A DNA stretch of 21,024 nucleotides from JAEXNA01 sp050486105 (GTDB lineage: Bacteria; Vulcanimicrobiota; Xenobia; Xenobiales; JADMJV01). The position numbers were made by a program, and so were the translations under genes. The DNA lies in NCBI GenBank assembly GCA_050486105.1, contig JBJHCR010000081.1, positions 1 to 21,024 of the forward strand, in the 5' to 3' direction. The notes under the pieces were generated by a model. That model worked only from the letters and a program-made list of their open reading frames with translations. It was not told the origin of the DNA and searched no databases. Positions 7,060 through 14,678 of the stretch are shown piece by piece (the first letter of the stretch is position 1; the number at the start of each line of letters is the position of its first letter).

Positions 7060-7293
7060 ATTTCCGCGCTCCGGCAGCAAAGTTCTTCTTAAGTACGCCC
7101 GGTACTAGGCGATTATTTTTACTACCGGAGAACAAAAATTTTCTTCGTGTAGCTCGGAACGCCGAATGTCAACAGACCCTACATCACCACAGCTCTGGTG
7201 AACCAAAAGAAGCTTGCCGTAGAGCCGGAAAAATGGATGCCCTGGAGTTACCAGAGTACCGAACACTCGCCCGAGGCCGTTGACGAAGGTTAA

Positions 7294-7565
7294 ATTTTCG
7301 AGAGGTTCTGCGGGGTTGGGGAAGGTGCGCACGCCAGCCGACAGCACACGGTTCTGCGAAGGCCTCGGGGAGAAGTTCCCCGGGGCTACTCAACACGGAA
7401 AACCTTGCGGGGAAGAGCTGCAGCACGGCGGACCAAGTTGGGATTAACAGCTGATCAACAGCCTCTTGCAATACTGCAAACAGCAGAGCAACTTTTAGGG
7501 CCATAAGCGGTCAACGCTGCCCTGGTAGTCATATTCTTTCATAAATCCAAGGAGTCATTCTCACC
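7294..7565. other. Intergenic region with a GC hairpin
   Basis: No gene is supported here. CCTCGGGG (7363-7370) and CCCCGGGG (7378-7385) pair over 8 bp (one G-T) around AGAAGTT, a hairpin with the same GGGG..AGTTCCCCGGG core as the one at 5566-5584. The stretch may include the right flank of the dead IS66 copy and the promoter of the gene at 7566. AAGGAG at about 7548 is the likely ribosome binding site of that gene. Confidence 0.45.
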
Positions 7566-8075
7566 ATGCTAGTCTCAAACCCAGTCTCAAAAATGGTAAG
7601 ACAGGTTCGTCAACACTTCCAATCACATGGGGACCTTCCGGTCGGTCAAGAGATAAAACTTTCCGGCGGAGATCTACGTGACGAATTTCACGCTGCGGTG
7701 TTTCGTGATGAGGGCCCCAACGACCTTAGCCCAGGTCAAGGTGTCGTGCATGAGGTAGAGCCTGAGTCCGAGACTAAGAACCCAAATCAATTCACTATCC
7801 ATTATCAGGGCACTACAGAGGATGGTTGGTTAAGGAGCACCCAGTTTATGTCCAAAAATGGCAAGCCTTTCGACCACGGAACTGTCGAAAGGATAAATCA
7901 CGCCGACATCATTTACCAAGGGAACACCGCCACCTCACTGTTCATTATGGAACATCCCGAAGGATTCAAGGGCTTCCTTCGTCGGGAGCAGTATCTACAA
8001 GATGGAACGGTCGGGCACCAACAGGCCAGAAGTTTCACCAACGAAGACTACGAGAATTTCTTGACATCCCAATGA
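7566..8075 (+). CDS. Hypothetical protein (169 residues)
   Basis: I do not recognise this protein. ATG 7566 follows an AAGGAG about 12 bases upstream, a slightly long spacing; a second ATG at 7593 (MVRQVRQHF) is possible. The product is hydrophilic with no signal peptide or membrane helix. Its central part, residues about 75-150, has beta-rich character with NQFTIHYQGTTEDGWLRSTQF and TVERINHADIIYQGNTATSLF, which could form a small barrel or sandwich. Its TGA overlaps an ATG (ATGA) that opens the PIN-like remnant downstream. It is intact although its neighbours on both sides are broken genes, so it may be cargo in an accessory region. Confidence 0.65.
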   Translation: MLVSNPVSKMVRQVRQHFQSHGDLPVGQEIKLSGGDLRDEFHAAVFRDEGPNDLSPGQGVVHEVEPESETKNPNQFTIHYQGTTEDGWLRSTQFMSKNGKPFDHGTVERINHADIIYQGNTATSLFIMEHPEGFKGFLRREQYLQDGTVGHQQARSFTNEDYENFLTSQ

Positions 8076-8305
8076 CCTTAGTGGTCCTGGGCGCTCCCAA
8101 GGTCCCACTTCCAGACTTTTTTATCGGGGCACATTGCCAACTGATGGGCTGCCCACTCGCCACGGCAGACACCGGTCGGAAATATATCGTGGATGTCTAC
8201 GAAAAATTCCCCGATGAGAGTCTCTATTTTTTCGAAGAACTCAGTACAGTCTTCTTGAACGAGAAAACGGCCAAAAAGCAGAAGTTCAATCCCAACAGCG
8301 GTTGA
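8072..8305 (+). pseudogene. PIN-domain C-terminal remnant
   Basis: This 77-codon frame opens at an ATG overlapping the preceding stop. Residues 10-40, with VPLPDFFIGAHCQLMG and PLATADTGRK, resemble the second half of PIN toxins, whose pattern is LPDF.IGAHA...G..LLTRD..RY...FP. The N-terminal half with the first catalytic Asp and Glu is absent, and the T-R-D motif reads T-A-D. The remaining 35 residues match nothing I know. It is probably the tail of a decayed VapC-like gene. The alternative is a chance resemblance, since only about 30 residues match. Confidence 0.4.
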
Positions 8306-8312
8306 AATACGC

Positions 8313-8699
8313 ATGGAGCCCGCTGCGAGAGAGAAACTCCGGGGGGTCGAGCCCTCTCATATTTGCCTGACCACAAGAACTCAGCGCTGTCTCAACGACC
8401 GCTATCGCCCGCTCCTAGAAAATGCGCATATAGATACGGTGGTCTTAGACAAGGACACTCCAGAGTCCGAATTTGACCAAGGAGCGGTGCGCCTGGCCAC
8501 CATGCATCGTATGAAAGGTCTGGAGTTCCCACGAGTCCTCATGGCCGGCACCCTCAACGCCCGCCGAAACAGCAGCGACTTCGCCGACCGCGCCAGCCAA
8601 GAAGACCACGATCAACAAGAACGCTCCCTCAGCTGCGTCGCAGCCACTCGAGCTCGAGACGTCTTGGTCGTTTGCAACCACGGAGATGGGTCGTATTGA
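8313..8699 (+). pseudogene. UvrD-like superfamily 1 helicase, C-terminal fragment
   Basis: A 128-codon frame that reads GAVRLATMHRMKGLEFPRVLMAG (SF1 helicase motif V region) and then ERSLSCVAATRARDVLVV (motif VI, with the arginine finger). Preceding it, HICLTTRTQRCLNDRYRPLLE and VVLDKDTPESE match the part of 2A/2B that precedes motif V in small UvrD-like helicases. The Walker A, DEXX and motifs III-IV are all missing and there is no ribosome binding site. The usual Gly/Val-rich stretch after motif V is also shortened. This is the broken end of a helicase gene, not a functional ATPase. Confidence 0.75.
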
Positions 8700-8807
8700 T
8701 TGTCACTCCCGGCAACAGTGATCGACTCCACTCAATTGGTCCCAGCTGGGACGGGATCGGGGAATCAATGGGCTTGAGCGCCGACCTGGAACCTGGGCGC
8801 CGGACCT

Positions 8808-10013
8808 CTACCCCAACTCCCCTATAATATGAGCGGCGATCTCTTCAGAGGACCGCGGTCGTCCCAAGGCTTGGGCCTTGCCGGCCTGAGTCTGTCGCGC
8901 CCTTTGGTCGGCGAGCAATTGGGAAACCTTTTCCGTGAGATCCGCTTGGTCTCCGTAAGATAGAGCTGCTCCGGCTTGAACCAAGCCGTGCTGCATGCGG
9001 GCTTCCAGGCCTGAGTCAGCCTCTCGCACCAGCATAGTTCTGCCCCGGGCCAGGATCTCGGAAGCGGTCATGCCTCCAGGCTTGGTAACCACCAGGTCGG
9101 CGGCGTCGATCCAGTCCTCCATATTGGTCACGAAGGTCTTCACCGTCAGTGGGTTCCAGGTGGGTAGGTTTTCTAGGTCTCGGGCCAGCTGCTCATTGCG
9201 GCCGGTGATGGCGACCATCTGATGGTTCTGAGAAGCCCTATCTAAACTGGAAATGGTGCTGGAGAAGTCGCCGAGTCCCAAACTGCCCCCCAGCACCAGC
9301 ACGGTGGGTTTGTCGGGGTCGAGCCCGAGAGCTTTGCGAGCCTGGGCCTGGTCCTGAGGTGGAGTGCTAAAGTCGCCTTTGATCGGGATGCCGGCAACCT
9401 GAATCTTATCTTCAGGAACTCCAAAACCAGTGAGGTCTTCCTTGACCGAGTCGGTGGCCACATAGTAGTGGGCGATATGGTCTTGAGCCCAAACTTGATG
9501 AGCGGCGAAGTCAGTGATCACACTGTGCACCGGTGCCTCGAGCTTACCGTCGGCCTTGAGGGCGTTCAGCATACTGTTGGTGGCCGACATGGTGCTGACG
9601 ATCAGGTCGGGTTTCTCCTGGGCTACGCGCTCCAAGAAGGCGGTCTGATTCTTGGCCTCGTGGGCCATCACCCGGTCGGTGACCCACTTGACCAGAGGAT
9701 GGCCTTCGAACTGCTGATCGAAGACCCAGCGTCTCAGGCCTCCCAGCAGGGCTCCGGCCTTCAAGGTGGCCTCGGCCGCTGTGGAGGCCGGAACCCGGCT
9801 ATCGGAGGTTTCGGCCAGGTTGAGGACTTCCACTTGAACCCCGTCGTAGCGGTCCAGAGCACCTTGGAGCGCCTTGGCCGCACCGGCATGTCCTCCGGTG
9901 TGGGAGCCGTGCACCAGCCAGACCTTTTTTTCAGCCTGTTCAGGCCGACTCGATTCCTTGGAGGGCCGCCGTAAGCGATCCAGATTCGAGCGATGGAGAT
10001 TCCCGACTTGCAT
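8808..10013 (-). CDS. GT28/MGDG synthase-like glycosyltransferase
   Basis: A 401-residue protein with the two-domain GT-B layout. The N-terminal MGDG-synthase-like domain begins at about residue 31 with VWLVHGSHTGGHAGAAKAL, the HxxGGH motif of this family, and includes VHSVITDFAAHQVW near 162-175 (TDF..H..W). The C-terminal domain begins PTVLVLGGSLGLGDF near 236 and ends with DLVVTKPGGMTASEIL near 306-321, the donor-binding glycine-rich loop. Relatives such as UgtP transfer glucose or galactose from UDP-sugars to diacylglycerol, making membrane glycolipids; MurG is a more distant relative. An uncharged-to-basic N-terminal extension of 28 residues is unusual. The ATG at 10013 has no clear Shine-Dalgarno sequence. 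It lies 44 bp downstream of an orphan gene on the same strand, so the two are probably co-transcribed. The acceptor is not known. Confidence 0.85.
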   Translation of the reverse strand: MQVGNLHRSNLDRLRRPSKESSRPEQAEKKVWLVHGSHTGGHAGAAKALQGALDRYDGVQVEVLNLAETSDSRVPASTAAEATLKAGALLGGLRRWVFDQQFEGHPLVKWVTDRVMAHEAKNQTAFLERVAQEKPDLIVSTMSATNSMLNALKADGKLEAPVHSVITDFAAHQVWAQDHIAHYYVATDSVKEDLTGFGVPEDKIQVAGIPIKGDFSTPPQDQAQARKALGLDPDKPTVLVLGGSLGLGDFSSTISSLDRASQNHQMVAITGRNEQLARDLENLPTWNPLTVKTFVTNMEDWIDAADLVVTKPGGMTASEILARGRTMLVREADSGLEARMQHGLVQAGAALSYGDQADLTEKVSQLLADQRARQTQAGKAQALGRPRSSEEIAAHIIGELG

Positions 10014-10057
10014 TGTGATTAGAGTTTAGGCCCGACAGTTCAAAAGGTCCTGAAATC

Positions 10058-10591
10058 CTAGGGAGCCAGATTCCACATCGTCTTGGTTCCCTGGTTCCCG
10101 TCGAACTTGATCTCCTCAAGAATCTCACGCGACGGGGCGTTGGTATAGCGATAAATCTCCCAGGTTCTGGTGTTGGGGTCCCGCCTGCCTTCGGTCTCGG
10201 TGAGCAAGGCGGCCCCCGAAGGAGGCGGCACCAGTTGACCCAGGTCATTCAGCCAAGGCCCGGGAGGAGTCGGCAACAGAGTGATGGCTTGCTGAGTTTG
10301 GTAAGTCAGGCCCGCTTCAAGTCCGCTGTCCAATGAGGTGTCCTGGAAACGAGCGTGGCCCCAAGCCGGAGGCGCCATGGAGTGTCCCGGATGGTCGAAG
10401 CTCACAAAATCTGGACGCGGATCCAGATCACCAGGCTGGTTGTCAAAACTGCGCAGGCGATCCAAGCGCTGCCCCTCAAATCGAGCTTCAGCTCGGGAGT
10501 CTTCGGGCGAAAGCTGGGTCACCGAAGGGGTGACATCTGGCAGGGAACGCTGCTGCTGAACTCTCTGGCGCGGTGAGATGGTGCTGATCAT
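10058..10591 (-). CDS. Hypothetical Pro/Gln-rich protein upstream of the glycosyltransferase
   Basis: A 177-residue protein with no recognised domain. ATG 10591 follows AGGAG with good spacing. The first 100 residues are low in hydrophobics and rich in Pro, Gln, Asp and Arg, and probably disordered. The last 75, with TYQTQQAITLLPTPPGPWL, TRTWEIYRYTNAPSREILEEIKF and TKTMWNLAP, look more ordered, with beta-strand character. There is no signal peptide. It shares strand and a 44-bp gap with the GT28 gene, suggesting an operon. Similar disordered-head proteins recur in this window (see 12167-13412). Confidence 0.75.
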   Translation of the reverse strand: MISTISPRQRVQQQRSLPDVTPSVTQLSPEDSRAEARFEGQRLDRLRSFDNQPGDLDPRPDFVSFDHPGHSMAPPAWGHARFQDTSLDSGLEAGLTYQTQQAITLLPTPPGPWLNDLGQLVPPPSGAALLTETEGRRDPNTRTWEIYRYTNAPSREILEEIKFDGNQGTKTMWNLAP

Positions 10592-10770
10592 TGGGGAGGC
10601 TCCTAAGAAACGATTCTGGAGCCATTATTGATAGGAAGCGTTATGACGGTGTTAAACCTGCCGATGTTCTCCCCTCGGGGTGTGAGGCATCAAGTGGCCG
10701 AGCATCAAGCTTAGCGTTGCGCAACTTTCCGGCGACCCTGCAGTAGCTGCCTTCCACCAAGTCAGCGATC

Positions 10771-12006
10771 TCAGGGAGCGAATCGCATCCACCAGTATCC
10801 AATCCCAAGGAGCAACGTGGACAGAGTCACCGGAATGCCGGACCGGGTGTAGGTCCAAAAGTCGAGAGTCACTGTGGGACGAGCCTTTTCTGCCACGATG
10901 AGATTGGCGATAGAGCCGATGAGGGTGAGGTTGCCCGCCAAAGTGCTGACCAGAGCAAGAAGAAAGAAGAAGGCCTCTGGGGGGCCCACCTCCGGCACCA
11001 ATTGACCCAAAAAGAGCACCGCGGGCACGTTGCTGAAGACGTTTGAGAGCACCAGGGTGAGAGCGGCAAAAGACAGAGGTTGACTAGGTTCGAGAACACT
11101 GAGGGCGCCGTAAACTTCCCCCACGATCCCCGCCGCCCGCGCTCCGGCCATCAACACAAACAGGGAGCAAAACAGCACCAAGAGGTCCCAGTCCACCAGA
11201 CCAAAGATTTTCTGCCGGGCCACTCGGCGAGTCAACATCAAGAACGCCGCCCCGCCTGCCGCCACGATGGGCAGGGGGAAGCCGATCCAGAATCCAGCCA
11301 GGATGCCCACAATGACGGCCGCAGTGCGGTAGAGCACGTAGGGTCGCAGCTCGGGTCTGTCTTCGGTGGGCAGAGGCTCCATGGACGGCATTTCTTCGAG
11401 GGTCCATCGATGGCGGTAGAGCCACTCTAACCAAAATCCGCATATCACTAGGCCTACTAGGGCAACCGGGCCCAGAGCCAAGACGAAATCAGCATATCCG
11501 ATCCCTGAGATAGAGGCGATGTACACATTCTGCGGGTTGCCTACGGGAGTGGCGAGGCTTCCGATGTTGCTGGCCATGGCCGTGGCCAATAAAAATGGGA
11601 TGGGGTTCAGGCCGCGGGCGATGGTGGCCCGAACCACCAGCGGAGTGAAGACCAAAACCACGATGTCGTTGATAAAAAGAGCCGAGCATAAACCCGAACC
11701 GAGGGTCGTACCCCAAAAGAAACTCCGTCGAGACTTGAGCCGAGTGAGGACCAGGTCCTGAACTCGGGTGAGAATCCCGGAGTTCACCAGAAACGAGACC
11801 ACCAGCATCATACTGAACAGCAGCACCAGGGTGTGATAATCCTGGGCCAAAAAGGCTTCATCGAGGGTGATCACCCCCAGGGCCAGCATGGCCACCGCTC
11901 CAACAAAAGCCGCCCCGGTTCGGTCCAGCCTCAGCCAGGGCACATAACCCAGAGCCAGCGCCAGATAGGTCCCCAGGAACACCAGCCAGGCCAGGCCTTC
12001 GTTCAC
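10771..12006 (-). CDS. ArsB/NhaD-superfamily anion or sodium/proton permease
   Basis: A 411-residue polytopic membrane protein with about ten to eleven hydrophobic segments in two halves. Both halves carry the ion-transporter superfamily's Asn/Gly-rich re-entrant motif: ATAMASNIGSLATPVGNPQN (about residues 141-160) and LAGNLTLIGSIANLIV (about 360-375). FINDIVVLVFTPLVV near 111-125 is the conserved 'ND' helix also seen in ArsB. These features fit the ArsB/CitM/SLC13-related group, which moves arsenite, organic anions or Na+/H+. The substrate cannot be decided; no ars genes are near. The start is a GTG at 12006 with only a weak GAGTAAG site, and an in-frame stop lies just before it. A candidate 36-codon ORF ends three bases upstream. 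Confidence 0.9.
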   Translation of the reverse strand: MNEGLAWLVFLGTYLALALGYVPWLRLDRTGAAFVGAVAMLALGVITLDEAFLAQDYHTLVLLFSMMLVVSFLVNSGILTRVQDLVLTRLKSRRSFFWGTTLGSGLCSALFINDIVVLVFTPLVVRATIARGLNPIPFLLATAMASNIGSLATPVGNPQNVYIASISGIGYADFVLALGPVALVGLVICGFWLEWLYRHRWTLEEMPSMEPLPTEDRPELRPYVLYRTAAVIVGILAGFWIGFPLPIVAAGGAAFLMLTRRVARQKIFGLVDWDLLVLFCSLFVLMAGARAAGIVGEVYGALSVLEPSQPLSFAALTLVLSNVFSNVPAVLFLGQLVPEVGPPEAFFFLLALVSTLAGNLTLIGSIANLIVAEKARPTVTLDFWTYTRSGIPVTLSTLLLGIGYWWMRFAP

Positions 12007-12009
12007 GAC

Positions 12010-12120
12010 TTACTCGAGAACGGCGCTCTTGGGGCCGCTCTCGCCTCCCGGAATCAGCACAGCGTCTTGACCAACCGGCAACTCACTTCCATGGCCGCTC
12101 CTTCGCAACCCAGGCGCCAC
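12010..12120 (-). CDS. Possible 36-residue small ORF upstream of the permease
   Basis: A GTG at 12120 opens a 37-codon frame ending TAA at 12010-12012, three bases before the GTG of the permease. GAGGAG lies directly before the GTG, too close to be ideal. The product is Gly/Ser/Pro-rich, with ELPVGQDAVLIPGGESG, and matches nothing known. Tight spacing with the permease would suit a leader peptide or a coupled small protein, but chance is equally likely. Confidence 0.2.
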   Translation of the reverse strand: MAPGLRRSGHGSELPVGQDAVLIPGGESGPKSAVLE

Positions 12121-12166
12121 CTCCTCGGGGGCCAGGGGTCGGCGTAGGCTCCCCCAGTCTAAGACC

Positions 12167-13412
12167 TTAGGCGCGATCCCAAAAGCGCTCGCTCAATGGT
12201 CTCATCTCCTCAATCATTTTCTGGGCTTCCTCGCGACCTACGCTGCGTTCAAGTTCTCTTTGCTTTGCTTCGAGGGCTTCGGGTTTGGGAGGCACGGGGA
12301 ATNNNNNNNNNNGATCGATGAGCATCCCGGGTCAAGCGGTCTCGAGTATCGATCCTTTCCGTGGCCTCATCCATCCTCTGCTTCACTTGGACCCACTTGA
12401 TGGCTTCAGCCAGAGCACCGCCACCGGCGCCGGCTCTTTGGTGGCGAGTCTCGACTCGACGTTGGCCGGGATAGGTTTGCTTCCAGGGATCCTCGGAAAG
12501 GTCCTGAGACCCGTTAGGGTTCTGAGAAACTCCGTTCCGTTTCTCCCAGTCAATCAGCTCCTGTCGCTCTTTGGTCGTTGCGACCATTGCTGGCACATCG
12601 GGATTCGGAGCATCCTTGGTCCGGGGAATGGAGTTGATGGGACTCGATGCAACCCCAGAGTTGAAGCGTTCAAAAGGAGCGCGCTCCTGCTGGTCGACTT
12701 GGGAATATCGGGCCAACATCTCACTGCGCTCGGCCTTGGTCTCCTCGCCCAATTCTCGGTACTGCTGGGCAGCTTGATCATTGAGAAATGCAGCTTCTTC
12801 TCTGGTGATCTTGCCTTCCTTGAGTTGTGCTTCCACCGCTTGGTTGGCTCGGTCCAGGTGGGACAAAGATGCTGATTTGGGGTTCTCAGTCACCGGACCC
12901 ATGACATTGGTGTCTCGCTCGGCCGCATACTTGGCCTGCACCAGAGTCAAGTAGGGGTCCTGATCCTGCCCGGACTTCTCGAGCTTTTCCAGCGCCTCTG
13001 CGACCTGGCGACGAGACTCTGGGTTGGCTTCTTTAGCGCCGTCAAGCAGTCGAAAATAGGCTTCCTTCTTATCCTCTCCGGCAGGACCCCTGAGGGTTTC
13101 GAGGTCTTTGCTCACACTGCTGCGTTTTTCGCTGTCGGTTATGCCTTGAACCGATCGGTTCAAGGAAGTCTCGATTTCGCTCTTCGGAGCTTGGGGTTGG
13201 ACTTCCGCTGAGGGAGCCTTGGAACTCAGGTTTGCCATCATTGAGGGCTTGTAAGGTTTCCACTCGCCCTTGGAGGAAGATTCGAATCGGTCCTGATTCT
13301 GTGGGGTGCCCACACTGGATTTCGTAGCCTCGGTGCCTGGCTTAGCCAAGGAACGAGGACGAACTCCCACTCCGCTTACCAATTTTGAAACTGTTCCTAA
13401 AACTGTGGACAT
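12167..13412 (-). CDS. Long low-complexity protein of unknown function, interrupted by a scaffold gap
   Basis: ATG 13412 (MSTVLGTVSKLVSGVG) follows CAGGAG with good spacing; an in-frame ATG 24 codons earlier has none. The product, about 415 residues, is hydrophilic, with a disordered Ser/Pro/Lys-rich head and a helical middle (AYFRLLDGAKEANPESRRQVAEALEKLEKSG, then a QAVEAQLKEGKITREEAAFL segment). The run of 10 Ns at 12303-12312 breaks the frame. Past it, the frame that continues helical coding sequence (PVPPKPEALEAKQRELERSV, then MIEEMRPLSERFWDRA) is different and ends at the TAA at 12167. The same-frame continuation, a short basic tail ending at 12249, looks artefactual. The true protein thus spans the gap. 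There is no signal peptide or known domain. Confidence 0.7.
12303..12312. other. Assembly gap (10 Ns)
   Basis: Ten unresolved bases. The coding frame before and after differs by one, so the true gap is not 10 bp or its flanks contain errors. Ten Ns is a conventional scaffold placeholder, and any length could be hidden here. Confidence 0.95.
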
Positions 13413-13484
13413 CTTGAACTCCTGGGCCGGTCTTGATAGCTCAAGTATGCCAGGGCTTCGTCCGACGGTGTTCCGACGACCCAA

Positions 13485-13513
13485 GGAAATGTGAACGTCT
13501 TGTAAACATTTCC
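13485..13513. promoter_or_regulatory. Spaced inverted repeat in a divergent promoter region
   Basis: GGAAATGT (13485-13492) and ACATTTCC (13506-13513) are exact reverse complements separated by 13 bp. They lie in the 244-bp region between the divergent genes at 13412 (minus) and 13657 (plus). The geometry suits a dimeric repressor or activator site. No regulator is encoded nearby and no T-tract follows. Confidence 0.4.
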
Positions 13514-13656
13514 CTTCACCCGTCCGACTTTGTCGCCTTCGACCTGCGACAGCGCAGGCCGAGGATTAGCAAAGATCTCGGTCCGGTTGAAAAGGCCCCT
13601 AGTCTCGACCACAGGTGCCACAACCGGGTTGATTGAACGACGAGAGGAGGTACTCC

Positions 13657-14589
13657 TTGAGGGAATTGAAGTCGCATAAGGGCGAAGTCCAAATGACCAA
13701 GCGCGAAGAAATCTGGGGTGGACTGCTCTGGTTGAGCCTAGTGGGTGCCAACCTTCTCGGCTGGACCCACTTGGCCTTAGCCGAATTGTTGATCGCTCTG
13801 GCTCCCCTGGTGATCGTGCCCCTCGGGCGACGGCTGGCCTTTCCCAGGGATGGCTTCGAGGTTTTGGGCTGGTTCTGCGGAACCCTGGCCGTTTCCGCCT
13901 TTCTCCTGCCCCCGGGATGGACGGGAGCCCTCTTGACCCTACCCTGGCTGATGCGCACCGGGGCCTTGGGCTGGGTCGCACTCCGAAATCTCTATACCAG
14001 AAGTCACGACCTCCCGGGTGTCTGCTCATCCATGGCTCTGATCTATCTTCCGGTGGGGGCCGGATGGCTCTTTTTGGCGCAATTCAACACTCCCATCGGG
14101 CCCTTCCCGGCCATCATCGTGCTCCTGACGGCAGCCCACTTCCATTACGCCGGCTTTGCCACTCTCTTGCTGGTGGGCCTATCCGGGCGGCATTTGAATC
14201 AGAGTTTTCTCTATCGCGCCTCCGGCATCGCCATTGTGGTAGGTCCTGCCGTAGTTGCGCTGGGAATAAGCACTGTGCCAACCCTGGAAGCCCTCGGGGG
14301 GACCTTACTGGCCACAGCCGTCATGCTTTGGGCATTCTGGGGAATGAGCCGATTGGGACAGCTCACCTCAGTGATCGCTCGCCTCTTCCTCTTTTTCTCT
14401 TGGGCCAGCCTCCTGATCTCTATGCCCATGGCCGTGCTCTATGCCCTGGGGCAAACATCCCTGCTAAGCCCACCCGGGATACCTACCATGATCCATCTCC
14501 ACGGAGTCCTGAACGTCCTGGGATTCACCTTGCTTGGCATGCTGGGCTGGAGGATTGAGCTACATTTCCGAGCAAAGAAAAGGCCATAG
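13657..14589 (+). CDS. YndJ-like multi-pass membrane protein
   Basis: A 310-residue protein with about nine to ten hydrophobic segments. AAHFHYAGFATLLLVGLSGR near residues 165-185 and IHLHGVLNVLGFTLLGMLGW near the C-terminus match the conserved HFHYAGF and HG-x-x-N-x-x-GF-x-x-x-G-x-x-GW features of the Bacillus YndJ family, whose transport or other role is not established. The start is taken as the TTG at 13657 because AGAGGAGG precedes it by six bases, the best ribosome binding site in the region. An ATG twelve codons later (13693) is the alternative, and the open frame also extends to a TTG at 13633. The gene diverges from the low-complexity protein gene and may share its regulatory region. 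Confidence 0.8.
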   Translation: MRELKSHKGEVQMTKREEIWGGLLWLSLVGANLLGWTHLALAELLIALAPLVIVPLGRRLAFPRDGFEVLGWFCGTLAVSAFLLPPGWTGALLTLPWLMRTGALGWVALRNLYTRSHDLPGVCSSMALIYLPVGAGWLFLAQFNTPIGPFPAIIVLLTAAHFHYAGFATLLLVGLSGRHLNQSFLYRASGIAIVVGPAVVALGISTVPTLEALGGTLLATAVMLWAFWGMSRLGQLTSVIARLFLFFSWASLLISMPMAVLYALGQTSLLSPPGIPTMIHLHGVLNVLGFTLLGMLGWRIELHFRAKKRP

Positions 14590-14678
14590 CCACAATTTGC
14601 GCTGGACGGGAATTTTAAGAAAAGTTTAAGCGCCCTTGTCTACACTTAGGACAATCATCTTAGAGACAGGGCAAATCT

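Larger units (their letters stand above)
6979..7179. mobile_element. ~200-bp insertion in the IS66 remnant (MITE/REP-like candidate)
   Basis: The IS66 reading frame leaves conserved sequence after INPFN (6978) and resumes at YITTAL (7180). The intervening DNA therefore looks inserted. TCAAC occurs at both edges (6974-6978 and 7169-7173), a possible 5-bp target duplication, which would make the element 195 bp. Near the ends, 6986-7002 and the reverse complement of 7158-7174 agree at 12 of 17 positions with all differences being transitions. Inside lie four 7-bp near-repeats (6993-7020), a perfect 40-bp palindrome and an AT-rich right half. No coding potential is visible. The element type is inference. 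Confidence 0.5.
6811..7293 (+). pseudogene. IS66-family transposase C-terminus, split by an insertion
   Basis: The left piece (6811-6978) reads LPRVPLDNS, SVERSRKKAILHRKNSLFYR, GADVGDLFTSIIHTCELN and INPFN. This is the conserved C-terminal part of IS66 TnpC transposases, which have a PLDNN..ERA.KKAI..RKN(S/A)LF..T..GA.VGDL..SLI.TC.LNG.NPFDYL pattern. The right piece (7180-7293) reads YITTALVNQKKLAVEPEKWMPWSYQ before a TAA, matching the IS66 C-terminal end (..YLTAL....P..WMPWNY). Both pieces share one frame, but about 200 bp between them is foreign and introduces a TAA at 7090. Everything upstream of PLDNS, including the DDE core, is missing, and a stop lies at 6808. This is a dead fragment. 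Confidence 0.75.

Noticed and set aside
7099..7128. CCGGTA...TACCGG hairpin with T-rich loop
   Set aside because: Only a 6-bp stem with an 18-base loop; too weak to claim as a terminator or operator on its own.
9468..9974. 168-codon plus-strand frame opposite the glycosyltransferase
   Set aside because: It is antisense to a clearly conserved GT28 gene, with no family match and no ribosome binding site.
12313..12875. Long plus-strand open frame opposite the low-complexity protein
   Set aside because: It lies antisense to a gene with a good ribosome binding site, spans the N gap and encodes no protein-like pattern. It is a shadow of the GC-rich third positions.
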